Assembly: GCA_021736475.1 (NCBI GenBank)
Contig: JAIPFV010000026.1
Coordinates: forward strand, 1-32,710
Reading direction: 5' to 3'
DNA: 32,710 nucleotides
Origin: Spirochaetia bacterium
GTDB lineage: Bacteria; Spirochaetota; Spirochaetia; DSM-16054; Sediminispirochaetaceae
Shown: in pieces, positions 13,936-22,120 of the stretch
How positions within the stretch are numbered: the stretch's first letter is position 1
Layout of the letters: each line of letters opens with the position of its first letter
Position numbers and translations under genes: made by a program
The notes under the pieces: generated by a model
What the model was told of the DNA's origin: nothing
The model's database searches: none
The model's input: only the letters and a program-made list of their open reading frames with translations

Positions 13936-16717
13936 GCTGCTGTACCTCCGGTATTCGCACATTGTACTTGCGGCGGCAGATCATACGAAAATCGCATCCG
14001 TCGCAGCTCGCGGTTGTGGTAAATACCCCGCGGCTGAAGTGTTCGGCAGCTGCGCCCACCGCCGCAACAATCCTGTCCTTCAGCTCGTGAAACTCCTGCG
14101 GGGATACCATGGTCTTTGTCTTGGACCCGCTTGTGTCCATGGGTGCCACCGGGTCCAGCAGCATGTGTTTATAGCGGCCGTTTTTAATACTGTAGTAGGC
14201 GGCCCCGGTCACATGATACCCCTTATCCTCAGCTGCATACGCATACAGGGGCAGCTGGGAGATTGGCGGTAGAGAGTCGGGCGGATATACATCGGAGGTG
14301 CTCGGAGGGTCGCCTTTTTTATAATCCACTATAACCGCACTCCCCTCTTTCCAGGAGATGCGGTCGACTCTGCCCCGAATGCCGCAGTTCTCGTCAATTT
14401 CAGCTTCCAGGTTCTCCTCCGCCTCGGCAAGCTCGTATCCATGGTACAGCTTCGACTCCTGCTCCACGAACACTTCAACTGCCCGGCGGGTGTTCTCCTG
14501 CAGCCCCTTCCAGATGGGATACATAAAATCCCGACCCCGGGAGACCTGGTAATCAAACTCCTCCCGGCACAACCGCCCGGCCATCTCCCGATACTCGGCT
14601 TGATTTTCCCGCTTCCAGCGACCGTCCTTCTCCTGCACCCCTTTATACAGGGCCGTCAAAATCCGGTGAAGCATAATGCCGGTAAACCGGTGGTCCTCCC
14701 ACTGGCTGCTAAACTCCGCCTCCTCGATCTTCAGGCCCCGGTTGAGCAGATACATAAAGGGACAGCCGGCATACTGGTCGAAGGAGGAGGGGGAGAACCA
14801 GAACCGCCCGTCCTCCACCCCGCGATCTCCCTGGGCTACCTGAAACAAGTGGTCCAACAGCTTGGGGTCATCCACTGGAGTTTTTGAAAAATCCTTTCCC
14901 TTGGCCGAGAAAGCCGTCTGTCCCATAAAGCGGAACCCCCGCTGTTGCACGGGGTACAGTCTAGGGGGAAACTTCTGCTCTCCGCTCCAGTAGGCCTCCT
15001 CCAGGGCAAACAGGTCCTGCCCTCCGGAATCATCCATTAAGCGGGTGACACCCTCGCCCCGGTCCACTGCTGCCGGGCCGACTACTTCCCTTACCGCGCC
15101 GGCGGACAGCAATTCCCCCGGCGGAAGCTGTGGCCCGGAAAAGCCTATATCACTACAGCTAAACTGCACCATCTCTCCCGACTGGGCGTAGGCCGATAAA
15201 AAATCTCCGGACATATCCGCCGGCTCCCGCTCCAGCAGCTTTGCCCGGTAGTCCTCCCGTAAAAAGGTAAGCTCTTCGTGCTTTATGCGGGTCTGCGTCT
15301 GTCCGGCTCCGGGCAGGAAGTGATAGAGGGGGGTACAACCGGCGGATACCCGGTACTGATACACCGGAATTGCCTCCTTACGCAGGGCCGACACGTAAAT
15401 TCTCTGGTTCAGCAGGTTCAGCCACAGGCTGTACGGATCTGCCACCTGAATGCCCCCGGCACTCTCGGAGGCCTCCTGCAGCTCCCGAAGCACCAGCAGA
15501 CAGTACTGCAGCACCTTCTCGGCCTCCGGGTCCCAGCTGTCGGTTTCGAAAAAGGTTCTGATAAATTTATGCACCTGCTTCGACAGCGACCGGAAGTCCG
15601 AGGCCGACATCAGCTGGGCAATCTGGTGCCGGAAGTTGCGGTAGAGTGCCCGCAGCTCTTTTAAGCCGCACTGTTTCAGCTTTCGGTCCAACTCGTCGGC
15701 CGCCGCCCCCGTCCCCTTCCAGGAGCGAACATAATAGTGCTCCACCGCAAATTCGACCAGCTCCCGCCACCGGTCCGACGATTTTACGGGATAGCCGGGC
15801 TCCAACACCACCCGCTTCAAATGCTCCAGCCCGAATCCATTCACCGACAGTGCCGACAGGCGCGAGAAAAGACGTCCCGCCGGATACTCGGCCAGGGTCC
15901 GGCCGGATCTAAAGTCCAAGGGAATATCCCGCAGTTCAGCCTCCTCAGCCAAATAGGGCCACCACGCATCGTAGTCCGGCAGGGTAACGGCTATATCCGC
16001 CGGATGAATTCCCTCCTCCAGCAGTTGATGCAGAGAAGAGATTAGCTGCTCCAGTTCCTGACGGGCATTGGGAAACCGAAGGCAGGAGGCCTGTTTCAGG
16101 GAAGCAGTCGAGGGGTGGCTGACAAAATTCTCATTTTCATCTATAAGATGCCGGTATTCACGGTAGTCTTCTATCAGTTCAGGGTAAAAAATATGGTATA
16201 CCCAGGGGGTCTGCTTTGCCTGGGGCGGAACGAAAGCAGGCTCAAACAAACCTGCCCCATCCAGAAACTCAAGATAACGCTGGTAGAGAGTACTTACATC
16301 ATGTTCCAGGGCGGGGGGCACCATATCCGGATGTGTTTCGAGCATCTCGTGGGCCCTCTGCAGCTGGGGCAGAGAAAGGGCCAATTGGCGCTGGAACCCC
16401 GCTGCAGCTTCCCCCGGAGTTTCTCCCAGCAGATACTGCAGCACCGGGCCCCGGCTGCGATGCTCCTCCAGCAGCCCGGCGGAAAAAAGCAGCCTGAACA
16501 CCGCGTTTGCCGGCAGCCGCTTCTGCCCCGGCGAGAACTCACGCTCCTTCAGCCTGTCCCAGGAGATAAAACAATCGCGTCTGATGGCCCGTTTTGAGGA
16601 GCGCAACAGGGCATCCCGCTGACGAAACTCCCCGGCTACCTCGGAGGGGAATACAAACAGGTGACGGGGGTCATCGATATGAGCTAAAACAAGCTCGCTT
16701 ATGTGATCATACTGCAT
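13922..16717 (-). CDS. addB: AddB-like PD-(D/E)XK nuclease subunit, lacking an N-terminal Walker A
   Basis: A 931-aa partner of AddA. The N-terminal two-thirds look like a degenerate helicase scaffold (LFVFPSEVAGEFRQRDALL, later ITVTLPDYDAWWPYL-like segments). The C-terminal third is a nuclease: GIMLHRILTALY, then IRGRVDRISW and VIVDYKKGDPPS with the catalytic D...DxK residues, then SQLPLYAYA. A cysteine in FDQYAGCPFMYLLN and three at CDGCDFRMIC near the end match the four-cysteine iron-sulphur arrangement of AddB-type nucleases. There is no GxxGxGKT motif at the N-terminus, and the protein is shorter than Bacillus AddB (about 1160 residues), so it is probably not an ATPase. The start has no clear Shine-Dalgarno. 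The 14-base overlap with addA supports a two-gene operon. Confidence 0.85.
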   Translation of the reverse strand: MQYDHISELVLAHIDDPRHLFVFPSEVAGEFRQRDALLRSSKRAIRRDCFISWDRLKEREFSPGQKRLPANAVFRLLFSAGLLEEHRSRGPVLQYLLGETPGEAAAGFQRQLALSLPQLQRAHEMLETHPDMVPPALEHDVSTLYQRYLEFLDGAGLFEPAFVPPQAKQTPWVYHIFYPELIEDYREYRHLIDENENFVSHPSTASLKQASCLRFPNARQELEQLISSLHQLLEEGIHPADIAVTLPDYDAWWPYLAEEAELRDIPLDFRSGRTLAEYPAGRLFSRLSALSVNGFGLEHLKRVVLEPGYPVKSSDRWRELVEFAVEHYYVRSWKGTGAAADELDRKLKQCGLKELRALYRNFRHQIAQLMSASDFRSLSKQVHKFIRTFFETDSWDPEAEKVLQYCLLVLRELQEASESAGGIQVADPYSLWLNLLNQRIYVSALRKEAIPVYQYRVSAGCTPLYHFLPGAGQTQTRIKHEELTFLREDYRAKLLEREPADMSGDFLSAYAQSGEMVQFSCSDIGFSGPQLPPGELLSAGAVREVVGPAAVDRGEGVTRLMDDSGGQDLFALEEAYWSGEQKFPPRLYPVQQRGFRFMGQTAFSAKGKDFSKTPVDDPKLLDHLFQVAQGDRGVEDGRFWFSPSSFDQYAGCPFMYLLNRGLKIEEAEFSSQWEDHRFTGIMLHRILTALYKGVQEKDGRWKRENQAEYREMAGRLCREEFDYQVSRGRDFMYPIWKGLQENTRRAVEVFVEQESKLYHGYELAEAEENLEAEIDENCGIRGRVDRISWKEGSAVIVDYKKGDPPSTSDVYPPDSLPPISQLPLYAYAAEDKGYHVTGAAYYSIKNGRYKHMLLDPVAPMDTSGSKTKTMVSPQEFHELKDRIVAAVGAAAEHFSRGVFTTTASCDGCDFRMICRRKYNVRIPEVQQHGKP

Positions 16718-16840
16718 AAATTACTGCTATCACTGAACACTCTTTTTTTCAAGCTCTTTGCTGAACGCCGACAAGAAACCGATAAGAACATTGCCAGGAA
16801 AGCTTGCACTCTCCCTCCAAGTATCATTAGTATTAATACC

Positions 16841-17632
16841 ATGGATTTAAACTTAAAAAACAAGGTAGTTATGGTCGCCGGAGCCAGTCGCGGATTGGGC
16901 TACAGTGTAGCCCGAGTAGCCGCCCAGGAGGGAGCTCGACTTTCAATCGGCAGCCGCTCACAGGAAAAGATAAATACCGCGGCGGAGGTCCTGCATTCGG
17001 AAACCGGGACTCCGGTCAGCGGCTTCACCCTCGATATGAGCAGTGCCGAGTCAATCCGGCAGTGGGTAAGCGATACCCTCACCCTCTATGGCACCATCGA
17101 TGCGGTGCTGGTTAATGCGGGAGGTCCTCCCTCGGGCACATTCTTCGACTTTCAGGACGAGGCCTGGGAACAGGCCTTTCAACTGACCCTCATGTCGGCG
17201 GTCCGTCTGATACGCGAGGTAGCTCCGGTAATGAAGGAAAAGGGCAGCGGATCAATCCTGACCCTCACCTCGATTTCTGTAAAGCAGCCTATTGGGAACC
17301 TTATTCTTTCCAACGTAATGCGCAGCGGAGTAACCAGTTTGGTAAAAACGGTTTCAAACGAGTTTGCCCCCTACGGGATTCGCGTCAATAATATTATTCC
17401 CGGATTTTTCAGCACCGACCGCCTGCAATCCCTCGATGCGGCTGCAGCCGAAAGGCAGGGTATTCCGGTTGAACAGGTTACTAAGGAACGGCAAAAGGCG
17501 GTTCCCCTGGGGCGGGATGGAGACCCCGACGAATTTGGACGCTCGGCGGTATTCCTGCTCTCCGATGCCGCCGGCTACGTCACCGGCCACTCCTACGTTA
17601 TAGACGGAGGCAGTCTTCGTTCACTGATGTAG
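16841..17632 (+). CDS. SDR-family protein, FabG-like, with substituted catalytic Tyr and Lys
   Basis: A 263-aa Rossmann-fold protein with VAGASRGLGYSVA (about residues 13-25), NAGGPPSG (about 92-99), LTLTSISVKQPI and PGFFSTDRL, ending SYVIDGGSLRSLM. The nucleotide site is good, but where classical SDRs have YxxxK after the serine motif, this protein reads SNVMR (in LILSNVMRSG), so Tyr is Ser and Lys is Arg. The combination of GGPP and VKQPI...LSN.R is a known subgroup annotated as beta-ketoacyl-ACP-reductase-like with an imperfect tetrad (recalled, not searched). Function is unknown. The ATG at 16841 puts the Rossmann motif at the normal position, though no Shine-Dalgarno is visible. It is divergent from addB and convergent with the next gene. 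Confidence 0.8.
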   Translation: MDLNLKNKVVMVAGASRGLGYSVARVAAQEGARLSIGSRSQEKINTAAEVLHSETGTPVSGFTLDMSSAESIRQWVSDTLTLYGTIDAVLVNAGGPPSGTFFDFQDEAWEQAFQLTLMSAVRLIREVAPVMKEKGSGSILTLTSISVKQPIGNLILSNVMRSGVTSLVKTVSNEFAPYGIRVNNIIPGFFSTDRLQSLDAAAAERQGIPVEQVTKERQKAVPLGRDGDPDEFGRSAVFLLSDAAGYVTGHSYVIDGGSLRSLM

Positions 17633-17650
17633 CTGTAAGCACCGCACCGG

Positions 17651-17980
17651 TCAGCAGCCGCCGCGGTTCATGGAGCGGTCCGAGACCTCTTCCAGGCGCT
17701 TTACCTCAACCGAGCGCCCCTCTTTCACCAGCTCGTCATAGTAGGCTTTGGCTGATTTTTTAGGCTTGTTGGTAACTCTTACCCTAATCCGCGAGTCCTC
17801 TTCTAGTGCCCGCTCTACCCGCTCCACCGGTGCAGTTTCCAGGTACAGCCAGCAGTCGGTGCAGCACTTTTTATCTAAGAACTTCTTGAGGTTCTCTACA
17901 TCAACCCAACCGAATTGTGAACCGTGTACCAATACAACATCCCGGGCTTCACTGTTTTCTGCGTGTGCGTCTGTACTCAT
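17651..17980 (-). CDS. Hypothetical protein, 109 aa, with a CCxxC motif
   Basis: I do not recognise a family. The protein begins MSTDAHAENSEARDVVLVHG and has a compact, charged, soluble sequence: DVENLKKFLDKKCCTDCWLY (about residues 29-48) contains the only clustered cysteines, and the tail is rich in Lys, Arg and Glu, ending NRGGC. No signal peptide or membrane segment is visible. Alternating strands and helices (VVLVHG, IRVRVTN, AKAYYDELVKEG) suggest a small alpha/beta domain. The ATG at 17980 is chosen because GAGGAG lies six bases upstream; an upstream in-frame start lacks such support. It lies 61 bases downstream of the AraC regulator gene on the same strand and may be co-transcribed or use its own promoter (18032-18061). 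Confidence 0.6.
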   Translation of the reverse strand: MSTDAHAENSEARDVVLVHGSQFGWVDVENLKKFLDKKCCTDCWLYLETAPVERVERALEEDSRIRVRVTNKPKKSAKAYYDELVKEGRSVEVKRLEEVSDRSMNRGGC

Positions 17981-18031
17981 TCCCTGCTCCTCAAAATTTC
18001 TCCTCGTACTTATTTTTCTAAGCCTGCTAGT

Positions 18032-18061
18032 AGTATAACAGCTATACCCGGCCAAGGTGAA
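18032..18061 (-). promoter_or_regulatory. Possible promoter with small dyad upstream of the 109-aa gene
   Basis: On the minus strand TTCACC is followed by 18 bases and TATACT. A perfect inverted repeat, GTATA-N5-TATAC (18033-18047), overlaps the -10, an operator-like arrangement. The -35 is weak and lies within the end of the AraC gene. Confidence 0.3.
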
Positions 18062-18881
18062 TTTTTTTATACTCCCCCGGACTCAAACCCTCTGTTTTTC
18101 TAAAGACACTGCTGAAATAGCTCAGTGATTCGTAGCCGCACTGGGCGGCAACCTCGGATAGGCTCATATCCGGGTGCTGCACCATTATGTCCTTGCTGCG
18201 GGCAATGCGAAAAGAGTTCACATACTCAAAGGGGCGGTGGTTCATGGTAGCCTTGAACAGATTGCAGAGATACTGGGGGGTTACGTCGAGGGTAGCGGCC
18301 AGATCATCGATGGTGATGATATCCCGGTAGTGTTGTTCGATGTAATCGAATACCGGTTTCAGGCGGGAATACTTGGTTACCACCGGCTCGTCATCGCTAC
18401 TGTGGGCGAATTTCATGAGAGTAATGAGAAAATCATACACCAGAGAAGAGCACTCCAGGCCCTTGAGGCTGGAATCGGAGAGAAGATGAGAAAAGGCAAC
18501 CCGCATCTTGCTGACCAACTGCTCGGCATGCACCACCGAATACACCCCTGACTGTTTTAATCCGGCAGCATCCAGAACCGGGGGTAAATTCTTTCCTCCA
18601 AAGGTAAACCAGTGCACTTTCCAGGGCGAGGTGACCGGATAATAACGGTGGGAGACTCCCGGATACAGAAACATAGCCTGATCCGCTCCGATCACATATT
18701 CCTGCCCCTCCAGGTGCAGGACCCCCTCACCCTCTTCGCACTGAATCCACTGGTAGTGAGGAAAACCCTTGGGCCGGTTGTGGGGGTCCATTTCCTGATG
18801 AAAATCGATTCCCACTCCCAATAGGTAAAAGGGGAGTTTCAGTTCCATTTCGGTTAAAACTGCAAAGGCGAATTTTCCCAT
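18042..18881 (-). CDS. AraC-family transcriptional regulator of the adjacent sugar-uptake operon
   Basis: A 279-aa regulator. The N-terminal ~150 residues form a cupin-like sensor region (HYQWIQCEEGEGVLHLEGQE, FLYPGVSHRYYPV) of the AraC ligand-binding type. The C-terminal ~100 residues contain two helix-turn-helix units: ITIDDLAATLDVTPQYLCNLFKATMNHRP and SLSEVAAQCGYESLSYFSSVFRKTEGLSP, the second matching the conserved AraC signature with SPGEYKK at the end. It is divergent from the solute-binding protein gene across about 145 bases, so it very probably controls that operon in response to the imported sugar. No Shine-Dalgarno is obvious at 18881; an internal ATG at 18848 is the alternative start. 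A TATACT -10 candidate lies at 18896-18901 on the minus strand. Confidence 0.9.
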   Translation of the reverse strand: MGKFAFAVLTEMELKLPFYLLGVGIDFHQEMDPHNRPKGFPHYQWIQCEEGEGVLHLEGQEYVIGADQAMFLYPGVSHRYYPVTSPWKVHWFTFGGKNLPPVLDAAGLKQSGVYSVVHAEQLVSKMRVAFSHLLSDSSLKGLECSSLVYDFLITLMKFAHSSDDEPVVTKYSRLKPVFDYIEQHYRDIITIDDLAATLDVTPQYLCNLFKATMNHRPFEYVNSFRIARSKDIMVQHPDMSLSEVAAQCGYESLSYFSSVFRKTEGLSPGEYKKIHLGRV

Positions 18882-18946
18882 AGGCTATCGCCCCCAGTAT
18901 AAACCGGGCATCTTAAAATATCTACAATTACATTCAAATCTTATCA

Positions 18947-18975
18947 TTGACCGATTTCAAGGACCGGCGCATAAT
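18947..18975 (+). promoter_or_regulatory. Predicted promoter of the sugar ABC operon
   Basis: TTGACC (18947-18952), a 17-base spacer and CATAAT (18970-18975). A perfect TATAAT follows at 18981-18986 but lacks a well-placed -35, so it may be a second, activator-dependent start. The upstream stretch, 18900-18946, is AT-rich and is the likely place for AraC binding; no clear repeat was found there. Confidence 0.5.
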
Positions 18976-19026
18976 TTTACTATAATTTCTTACCAGAAGA
19001 AATAAGTAAAAGGAGGATCTTTGTTT

Positions 19027-20316
19027 ATGAAAAACAAGATTGTTATTAGTGTTCTCGCCGCTCTTTTCGTACTCGGCATGGCACCCCTATTTGCAGGGGG
19101 CCAACAGGAAGGCGCTGCCGAAGGCGGCCAGGCTGCAGAGCAGGATGTAGTTGTGTACAACTCGTACTGGAGCGATCCGGAACCCAAACGGGTAGAAGCC
19201 GAACTGATGGAGATGTTCAAGGAACAGAATCCGGGAGTAAAGCTTATCCACAGCACCGTTGCCCACGAGGATTTCAAGCAGGCCATCCGCGCCTACCTCA
19301 CTTCCTCAGCACCCCCCGACGTACTCACCTGGTTTGCCGGTAACCGCGCCCGTTTCTTCATAGATAAGGGCCTGATTATGGACATCAGCGATGTATGGGA
19401 AGAAGCCGGCTGGAACGAAAGCTATTCCAAGGGCTTCCGGGCGATGAGTTCGGTGGATGACAAACAGTACTTTCTACCTGGTAACTGGTACTGGTGGGCT
19501 GTGTACTACGACACCCGCGTGTTTGATGAATACGACATCGAAATCCCCAAAACCTGGGACGAGCTGATGGCGGTATGTGAAAAACTCAAAAGTAACGGGG
19601 TAACCCCCTTTACGGTGGGAACCAAATACCGCTGGACCGCCGCCGCATGGTTCGACTACCTCAACATGCGCGTCAACGGCCCCGAGTTCCACATTAACCT
19701 GATGCTGGGCAAAGAGAGCTACGACGACCCGCGCGTGCTGAAGGTATTCAACGACTACTGGGGACCGATGATCGACAAGGGCTACTTTGTTGAAAGCCCG
19801 GCCTCCTATGCATGGGCCGAAGCGATTCCCTTTATGACCAACGGCGATGCGGCCATGTACCTGATGGGCGACTTTATCCGTGACTCCTACCCGAAAGAAG
19901 ACCTCGAGTACCTGGACTTCTTCCGCTTCCCGATTATCGACCCCAGCGTACCGGTGGGCGAAGATGCCCCCACCGACGGCTACTTCATTCCGAAAAACAG
20001 CCAGAATCCGGAGATGGCCAAAAAACTGCTTAAATTCTTCGGATCTAAGGAAGTTCAAGAGTATGTAGCCAAAGAGCTTGGACGACTGGTAACCAACAAC
20101 AAGGTTGATACCTCGGTGTATAATGAAAACCAGCTGAAGGGCCGCGAGATTGTAAACGCCGCCGACTACGTAGCTCAGTTCTACGATCGGGACACTACCC
20201 CCGAAATGGCCGACAAAGGCATGAACGGTTTTATGGAGTTCTGGCAGAACACCGACCAGGCTGAAAAGATACTCGAAAAACTGGAAAAATCCAGGCAACA
20301 ACTCTTCGAAGAGTAA
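19027..20316 (+). CDS. Extracellular solute-binding protein of a sugar ABC transporter (family 1)
   Basis: A 429-aa periplasmic protein. Residues 1-23 are a signal peptide (basic start, hydrophobic core, LFA then GGQQEG). There is no lipobox cysteine, so cleavage by signal peptidase I after residue 23 is expected. The mature part shows the type I sugar-binding pattern: a VVVYNSYWSD start, EMFKEQNPGVKL, YLTSSAPPDVLTWFAGN, YDTRVFDEYDIEIPKTWDEL and FMTNGDAAMYLMGDF. This is the maltose/oligosaccharide-type binding protein fold. Abundant Trp and Tyr (GNWYWWAVYYD) suggests stacking against sugar rings. The ATG at 19027 follows AGGAGG by ten bases; a TTG six bases earlier is too close to it. It heads the operon and is followed by a strong hairpin. 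Confidence 0.92.
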   Translation: MKNKIVISVLAALFVLGMAPLFAGGQQEGAAEGGQAAEQDVVVYNSYWSDPEPKRVEAELMEMFKEQNPGVKLIHSTVAHEDFKQAIRAYLTSSAPPDVLTWFAGNRARFFIDKGLIMDISDVWEEAGWNESYSKGFRAMSSVDDKQYFLPGNWYWWAVYYDTRVFDEYDIEIPKTWDELMAVCEKLKSNGVTPFTVGTKYRWTAAAWFDYLNMRVNGPEFHINLMLGKESYDDPRVLKVFNDYWGPMIDKGYFVESPASYAWAEAIPFMTNGDAAMYLMGDFIRDSYPKEDLEYLDFFRFPIIDPSVPVGEDAPTDGYFIPKNSQNPEMAKKLLKFFGSKEVQEYVAKELGRLVTNNKVDTSVYNENQLKGREIVNAADYVAQFYDRDTTPEMADKGMNGFMEFWQNTDQAEKILEKLEKSRQQLFEE

Positions 20317-20339
20317 CTCACAATATATTTTGCACACCC

Positions 20340-20366
20340 GCCGGCGGCAGCTTGCCGCCGGCTTTT
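20340..20366 (+). terminator. Strong hairpin with T-run between the binding protein and permease genes
   Basis: GCCGGCGGCA (20340-20349), loop GCT, TGCCGCCGGC (20353-20362), then TTTT. A perfect 10-bp G+C-rich stem just after the binding-protein stop is the usual partial terminator or 3' stabiliser that keeps binding protein in excess of the membrane subunits. Confidence 0.8.
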
Positions 20367-20387
20367 CATACCCTAAGGAGGTATCGC

Positions 20388-21272
20388 ATGCTGAATGCGA
20401 AAACCCGTTACAAACTCATTCCCTACGCTTTCCTCGGTATACCGGTCACCATTTATTTTATATGGATTATCGGGCCGATGCTGTACAGTTTTTATCTCAG
20501 CTTTACCAAGTGGGACGGTTTGACAGCGCCGGAGTTTATCGGTACCAAAAATTATCAGATGCTTTTTCAGGATGAAGTCTTCTACATCAGTCTGTTCAAT
20601 AACCTTGAGTGGATTATCCTGTTTATGACTATTCCCATCGCACTTGGACTTACGCTGGCGATGGTTTTAAACAGGGACATTCCCGGAGCCAAAACCTTCA
20701 AGGCCAGCTTCTTCCTGCCGATGGTACTGTCACTGGTAGTCTGCGGACTGGTATGGTCCTGGCTGTACAGCCCCCACAGCGGCCTCATTAACGAGGTATT
20801 ACGGAGAATCGGCCTCGGAGCCCTAGCTACCGGCTGGCTCAGCAATCCGAAGGTCGTCATGGAGGCGGTTATAACCGTGGCCATTTGGCGACAAGTGGGC
20901 TACGTGATGGTACTCTACCTGGCCGGACTCCAAAGTGTTGACCAGAATCTGCTGGATGCCGCGGAAGTAGACGGTGCCAGTGCCCTGCAGCGCTTTTTTA
21001 ATGTACTCATGCCGCAGCTGGCCCCGGTCACGGTGATTGTAATCGTTATCAGCATCATCGACTCCCTGCGCGCCTTCGACCTGGTATCGGTAATGACCCG
21101 CGGAGGTCCCTACAACCAATCCAGTGTGCTGGCAAACTTTATGTATATTGAAGCCTTCAACAACTACCGAATGGGCTATGGCGCCGCGATTGCCGTTATC
21201 ATCTTTATTATCAGCTTGCTGTTTATCATGTTCTACCTTACCAGAATAGCGCGGGAGGAAACCAATGCCTAA
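20388..21272 (+). CDS. Sugar ABC transporter permease, MalF/UgpA-like
   Basis: A 294-aa inner-membrane protein with six predicted helices; the first is YAFLGIPVTIYFIWIIGPML. The EAA loop that docks the ATPase reads LLDAAEVDGASALQRFFNVL followed by MPQLAP (about residues 190-215). The LYSFYLSFTKWDG segment and RGGPYNQSSVL near the end are typical of the MalF/UgpA class of oligosaccharide importers. AAGGAGG six bases before the ATG at 20388 fixes the start. The end overlaps the next permease by eight bases, so the two are coupled and probably form a heterodimer. Confidence 0.93.
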   Translation: MLNAKTRYKLIPYAFLGIPVTIYFIWIIGPMLYSFYLSFTKWDGLTAPEFIGTKNYQMLFQDEVFYISLFNNLEWIILFMTIPIALGLTLAMVLNRDIPGAKTFKASFFLPMVLSLVVCGLVWSWLYSPHSGLINEVLRRIGLGALATGWLSNPKVVMEAVITVAIWRQVGYVMVLYLAGLQSVDQNLLDAAEVDGASALQRFFNVLMPQLAPVTVIVIVISIIDSLRAFDLVSVMTRGGPYNQSSVLANFMYIEAFNNYRMGYGAAIAVIIFIISLLFIMFYLTRIAREETNA

Positions 21273-22104
21273 ACGAAACAATGTTCCTCTGGCGGTAAAA
21301 ATTGTTCTATACCTGTTTCTGGTGGCAGTCACCCTGATCTGGCTGGTTCCTATTTTTATTGCCATCATCACCAGTATGCGTACCAATGCCGATATCATGT
21401 CCCACGGATTTTTGGCTATGCCCAAAACTATAGACCTAAAAAGCTACTTCGAAGCCTGGCAGCGGGGTGGCCTGCATAAGTACCTGCCCAACAGTTTTAT
21501 CATCACCATGCCCTCGCTGGTACTCACCCTGCTCCTCTCTTCCCTGGGAGCCTATTCCCTGGCCCGCTTCAAATTCAAGGGCCGTACATTTTTCTATTTT
21601 CTGTTTGTCGGCGGAACTATGCTTCCCTTTCAAATTCTGCTGCTGCCGGTATTCAAACTCTCCGACGCATTGGGGATCTATGATACCTATTTCGCACTAA
21701 TTGCTATCCACACCGCCTTCCAGCTCGGGTTCTGTACTTTTGTGCTGCGCAATTATATGATGACCGTTCCTGTACAGGTAATGGAATCGGCCCGGATCGA
21801 CGGTTGCACTGAACTTGGCATCTGGGGCAAAATCATGCTGCCACTAACCCTGCCGGCCTTTGCCGCCATTGCCACGCTGGAGTTTACCTGGATTTTCAAC
21901 GACTACATCTGGCCGCTGGTGCTCATTCGCTCGTCGGAAAAGATGCCGGTGACTACGGGTCTGGCAACTCTGCAAGGGCAGTATGTGCAGGACTGGACGG
22001 TCATTATCTCGGGAGCCCTGCTTGCAACTATACCGACACTAATCGTGTTCATTTTTCTGCAGCGCTACTTTATTGCCGGTCTTACCCTCGGTTCGAATAA
22101 ATAA
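21265..22104 (+). CDS. Sugar ABC transporter permease, MalG/UgpE-like
   Basis: A 279-aa inner-membrane protein, partner of the upstream permease. Six hydrophobic helices are visible, starting with IVLYLFLVAVTLIWLVPIFI; the N-terminal SMRTNADIMSHGFLAMP and NSFIITMPSLVLTLLLSSLG are typical of MalG-class subunits. The EAA motif reads MESARIDGCTELGIWGKIML followed by PLTLPA. GGGAGG upstream supports the ATG, which overlaps the previous stop. No ATP-binding subunit is encoded in the operon, so it must recruit a shared MsmK/UgpC-type ATPase from elsewhere. The next gene begins 16 bases downstream. Confidence 0.93.
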   Translation: MPKRNNVPLAVKIVLYLFLVAVTLIWLVPIFIAIITSMRTNADIMSHGFLAMPKTIDLKSYFEAWQRGGLHKYLPNSFIITMPSLVLTLLLSSLGAYSLARFKFKGRTFFYFLFVGGTMLPFQILLLPVFKLSDALGIYDTYFALIAIHTAFQLGFCTFVLRNYMMTVPVQVMESARIDGCTELGIWGKIMLPLTLPAFAAIATLEFTWIFNDYIWPLVLIRSSEKMPVTTGLATLQGQYVQDWTVIISGALLATIPTLIVFIFLQRYFIAGLTLGSNK

Positions 22105-22120
22105 TATTTTGGAGAAGAGA

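Noticed and set aside
19474-20337. Long open frame (287 codons) on the minus strand
   Set aside because: Antisense to the solute-binding protein, with low-complexity Val/His-rich translation and no ribosome-binding site; it is a by-product of G+C-rich codons.
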